In this document: piece by piece, positions 62,481-64,000 of the stretch | How the letters are laid out: every line of letters begins with the position of its first letter | Numbering within the stretch: position 1 is the stretch's first letter | Source of the DNA: AP-15 sp963774345 | Lineage (GTDB): Bacteria; Pseudomonadota; Alphaproteobacteria; ATCC43930; CGMCC-115725 | Direction of reading: 5' to 3' | Length of the DNA stretch: 64,000 nt | Assembly (NCBI GenBank): GCA_963774345.1 | Contig: CAVZFB010000029.1 | Span: forward strand, 1-64,000 | The notes under the pieces: model-generated | Database searches by the model: none | Seen by the model: the letters and a program-made list of their open reading frames with translations, nothing else | Told to the model about the DNA's origin: nothing | Translations under genes and position numbers: made by a program

Positions 62481-62669
62481 CTCACCGCCGCCTCAGCGGG
62501 GGTGGTCCATGCCATCAAGAGGCTGCTCCAGTGTCGCTACATGCAAATCGGGGGAATGGCTTAACTTGCACCGTCGCTGATCGACGCTGACCCGGTCAAA
62601 CTTCCACCCATCGCTTCTTAACCACTGGCCATCTCAAACTCCACTCCGATTTACACCAGCCTGACGGAC

Positions 62670-63275
62670 ATGACCCAGAAACCGGAGACGCGATTGGCGG
62701 CGATCGAACTCTGGCGCGAAGAATTTACCCGTTTCACCCAAGCGGCTGAGGAGTGGTTCCGGCAGGCGACAAGTCGGTTTGCCGTGCCCTCTGATGACGG
62801 CTGCCGCATGCTCGCTACCTATCTGACAATGTTGAGCCATCGCAACAAGAGTCAGGAGACGCCCTCCGGGCAAACGAAAATCGTCAGGGACGGCAAGCGC
62901 TTCCTGCGCTCCCTTGCAGCCGAACGCGAGCAGATCGAGAAACTGGTTTCGCTCGCTCTACAAGGTCGACCGGCGCGCCCGTGGCTCCTGGAACAACGAG
63001 AAATTCTGGCTCAGATCGATGAGACGCACCGGCATATCGTTGCCCTCCTTCCGGCACTCTCTCCGAAGCCTTATCCGGAGCGAGACCCGATTCGTCTGCT
63101 TGCGGCGCGGGCGCAAGAGGCTTGGAAGGAGACAAACGGCGGGCGGGCACCGCGCTCGCCGAACCCCGACGATCCGCTCTGCCGCTTTGTGGTGGCGGCT
63201 CTAACGGCAATCGGCCAACAGCGCAGCGCGGCGGAGGTCAGCGAGGTTTTGCGAGGCCGGCGACGCAAGCTCTAA
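62670..63275 (+). CDS. Accessory protein of unknown function
   Basis: An intact 201-residue protein starts MTQKPETRLAAIELWREEFTRFTQAAEEWFRQATSRF. It is helical and basic (about 30 Arg/Lys), with no signal or membrane segment. A middle part reads LVSLALQGRPARPWLLEQREILAQIDETH, and the C-terminus RGRRRKL is strongly basic. I do not recognise it. It heads a short run with an HTH protein and a primase-like gene, typical of integrative elements. Confidence 0.6.
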   Translation: MTQKPETRLAAIELWREEFTRFTQAAEEWFRQATSRFAVPSDDGCRMLATYLTMLSHRNKSQETPSGQTKIVRDGKRFLRSLAAEREQIEKLVSLALQGRPARPWLLEQREILAQIDETHRHIVALLPALSPKPYPERDPIRLLAARAQEAWKETNGGRAPRSPNPDDPLCRFVVAALTAIGQQRSAAEVSEVLRGRRRKL

Positions 63276-63376
63276 AAAGAAGGGCAATTTCGGTGACTGA
63301 GTTTGCCCGCCTGTCACCGTGCGCCCCAGCGCGTACATGGGTGTCCGCCATCTCCATCAACTAACGGCGGACAAGA

Positions 63377-63667
63377 ATGTCTTCCTCACCCTGCGACCTC
63401 GGTCGAGACGATCGCGGCGTTCCGGTCGCGGGCACACCTGCTCTGGCGGAGGCTCTTGCGCTTCTGGCCGCTCTAGGGTGGACGCAGGCGCTATTCAAGG
63501 TAAAAGACGCGCAGCGTATTCTAGCCACCTCACACGCAGGTATCTACCGCGACCTCGCGGCCGGACGGCTTGAGGCCGTGAAGAATGGCGCCGCCACCCG
63601 CATCACCGCACAATCCTTGGCTAGGCGCCTCATCGAGCTGCCGCGGGCGCAGGCGCTCCGGACATGA
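63377..63667 (+). CDS. Excisionase-like helix-turn-helix protein
   Basis: The 96-residue protein contains LFKVKDAQRILATSHAGIYRDLAAGRLEAVKNGAATRITAQSLARRLIELP, the MerR-like winged helix of HTH_17/excisionase proteins, in its C-terminal two thirds. Such proteins bend DNA for excision or regulate element genes. The stop overlaps the primase-like start by four bases. Confidence 0.75.
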   Translation: MSSSPCDLGRDDRGVPVAGTPALAEALALLAALGWTQALFKVKDAQRILATSHAGIYRDLAAGRLEAVKNGAATRITAQSLARRLIELPRAQALRT

Positions 63668-64000
63668 GTCCCGGACCAAATGGCCCCGGAGGGGCGGCGA
63701 CTCCACCCGAGATCTACGTCGCTACCGCCGACATTCGCACATCGGTAAAGGGACGCGAGACGGATCTTCTCGATGCGCTTGGAGTTCTCTGGCGAGACGG
63801 TCGGCCGCACATCAATTGCCCATATCCCGACCACTCCGACAAGAATCCGTCCTGGCGTTGGGACGAGCAAAAGAGATGCGCGATTTGTACATGCGGTTCC
63901 GACTCGATCCTCAAGGTTCTGATCAAAGTCGAGGGCATCAGTTTCGAGGCAGCGAAAATCCGAGCTGCCGAGATCCTTGGCCGCCAAGACCTGATCCGAA
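63664..64000 (+). CDS. CHC2 zinc-finger primase-like protein (3' partial)
   Basis: ATG 63664 starts MSPGPNGPGGAATPPEIYVAT. A zinc-finger-like block NCPYPDHSDKNPSW with Cys52 and His57, then CAICTCG with Cys72, Cys75 and Cys77, resembles the CHC2 domain of DnaG-type primases. FEAAKIRAAEILGRQDLI follows at the right edge. The expected TOPRIM and helicase parts lie beyond the window. It probably replicates an integrative element. Confidence 0.7.
   Translation, partial: MSPGPNGPGGAATPPEIYVATADIRTSVKGRETDLLDALGVLWRDGRPHINCPYPDHSDKNPSWRWDEQKRCAICTCGSDSILKVLIKVEGISFEAAKIRAAEILGRQDLIR

Noticed and set aside
62061..62564. Plus-strand frame over the IS110 fragment
   Set aside because: It is the antisense of a clearly recognisable transposase domain.

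Overview
This window is high-GC DNA from an alphaproteobacterium, probably a soil or environmental member of the Rhodospirillales/Hyphomicrobiales range. The basis is the sdhC-sdhD-sdhA-sdhB order, a stand-alone hisI, the orphan TrpX-type substrate-binding genes, the DUF3618/holin stress operon and the PEP-CTERM proteins. No rRNA, tRNA or CRISPR array was seen. Many genes that look functional, including sdhA and sdhB, carry a single one-base frame break while both halves stay conserved and free of stops. That suggests uncorrected long-read indels as much as real decay, so such genes are given as one feature spanning both frames with the break noted.

Layout. 1-6.1 kb: a partial metallophosphoesterase, a glycosyltransferase, an unknown gene with a multiply broken MmgE/PrpD, a sugar-phosphate trio (SIS isomerase, HAD phosphatase, transaldolase) and hisI. 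6.1-9.6 kb: a lower-GC insert holding one very large exported GLUG/PEP-CTERM gene, closed on its right by a diverged copy of the hisI 3' end. 9.6-14.7 kb: a secreted coiled-coil protein, a three-gene membrane/stress operon, a class A penicillin-binding protein and a double NIPSNAP protein. 14.7-17 kb: two more PEP-CTERM genes. 17-24.7 kb: nucleoside hydrolase, sdhCDAB, a CitE-like lyase, pdxY and an SDR. 25-34.4 kb: a porin-like barrel, hydrolases, a VapBC-type pair, an orphan HicB, a membrane pentapeptide-repeat protein and a class III aminotransferase. 34.4-39.3 kb: a methyltransferase split apart by an IS1380 remnant and two tandem orphan substrate-binding genes, then a TauD-like dioxygenase and a PanE-like reductase. 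39.3-45.4 kb: hxlR-emrA-emrB with a clear operator, a quinone oxidoreductase, thyX and a membrane-anchored dCTP-deaminase-like protein. 45.4-51 kb: an SDR, an MFS transporter, a DsbA/FrnE-family protein with UGA at its first redox cysteine, an intact IS5/IS1182-type element and small lipoproteins. 51-60 kb: hybrid histidine kinase, SnoaL-like and MaoC proteins, MATE exporter, bpt, a PcaB-like lyase and a GMC oxidoreductase with a small Tat partner. 60-64 kb: accessory DNA with an IS630 element inserted into a phased TTCCCGGTT array, an IS110 fragment, and an unknown protein, an excisionase-type HTH protein and a CHC2 primase-like protein running off the end.

The most interesting single observation is the DsbA/FrnE gene at 47689-48315 (minus). 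An in-frame UGA replaces exactly the first cysteine of its CPWC motif and is followed at a suitable distance by a small stem-loop. This is the pattern of a selenocysteine (UxxC) thiol oxidoreductase. Next in interest are the diverged hisI remnant bounding the GLUG gene, two in-frame TAA codons in that gene sharing the word TTAAGCAG, the catalytically stripped membrane-bound dCTP-deaminase-like protein beside thyX, and the 21-bp-phased repeat array at the right end.
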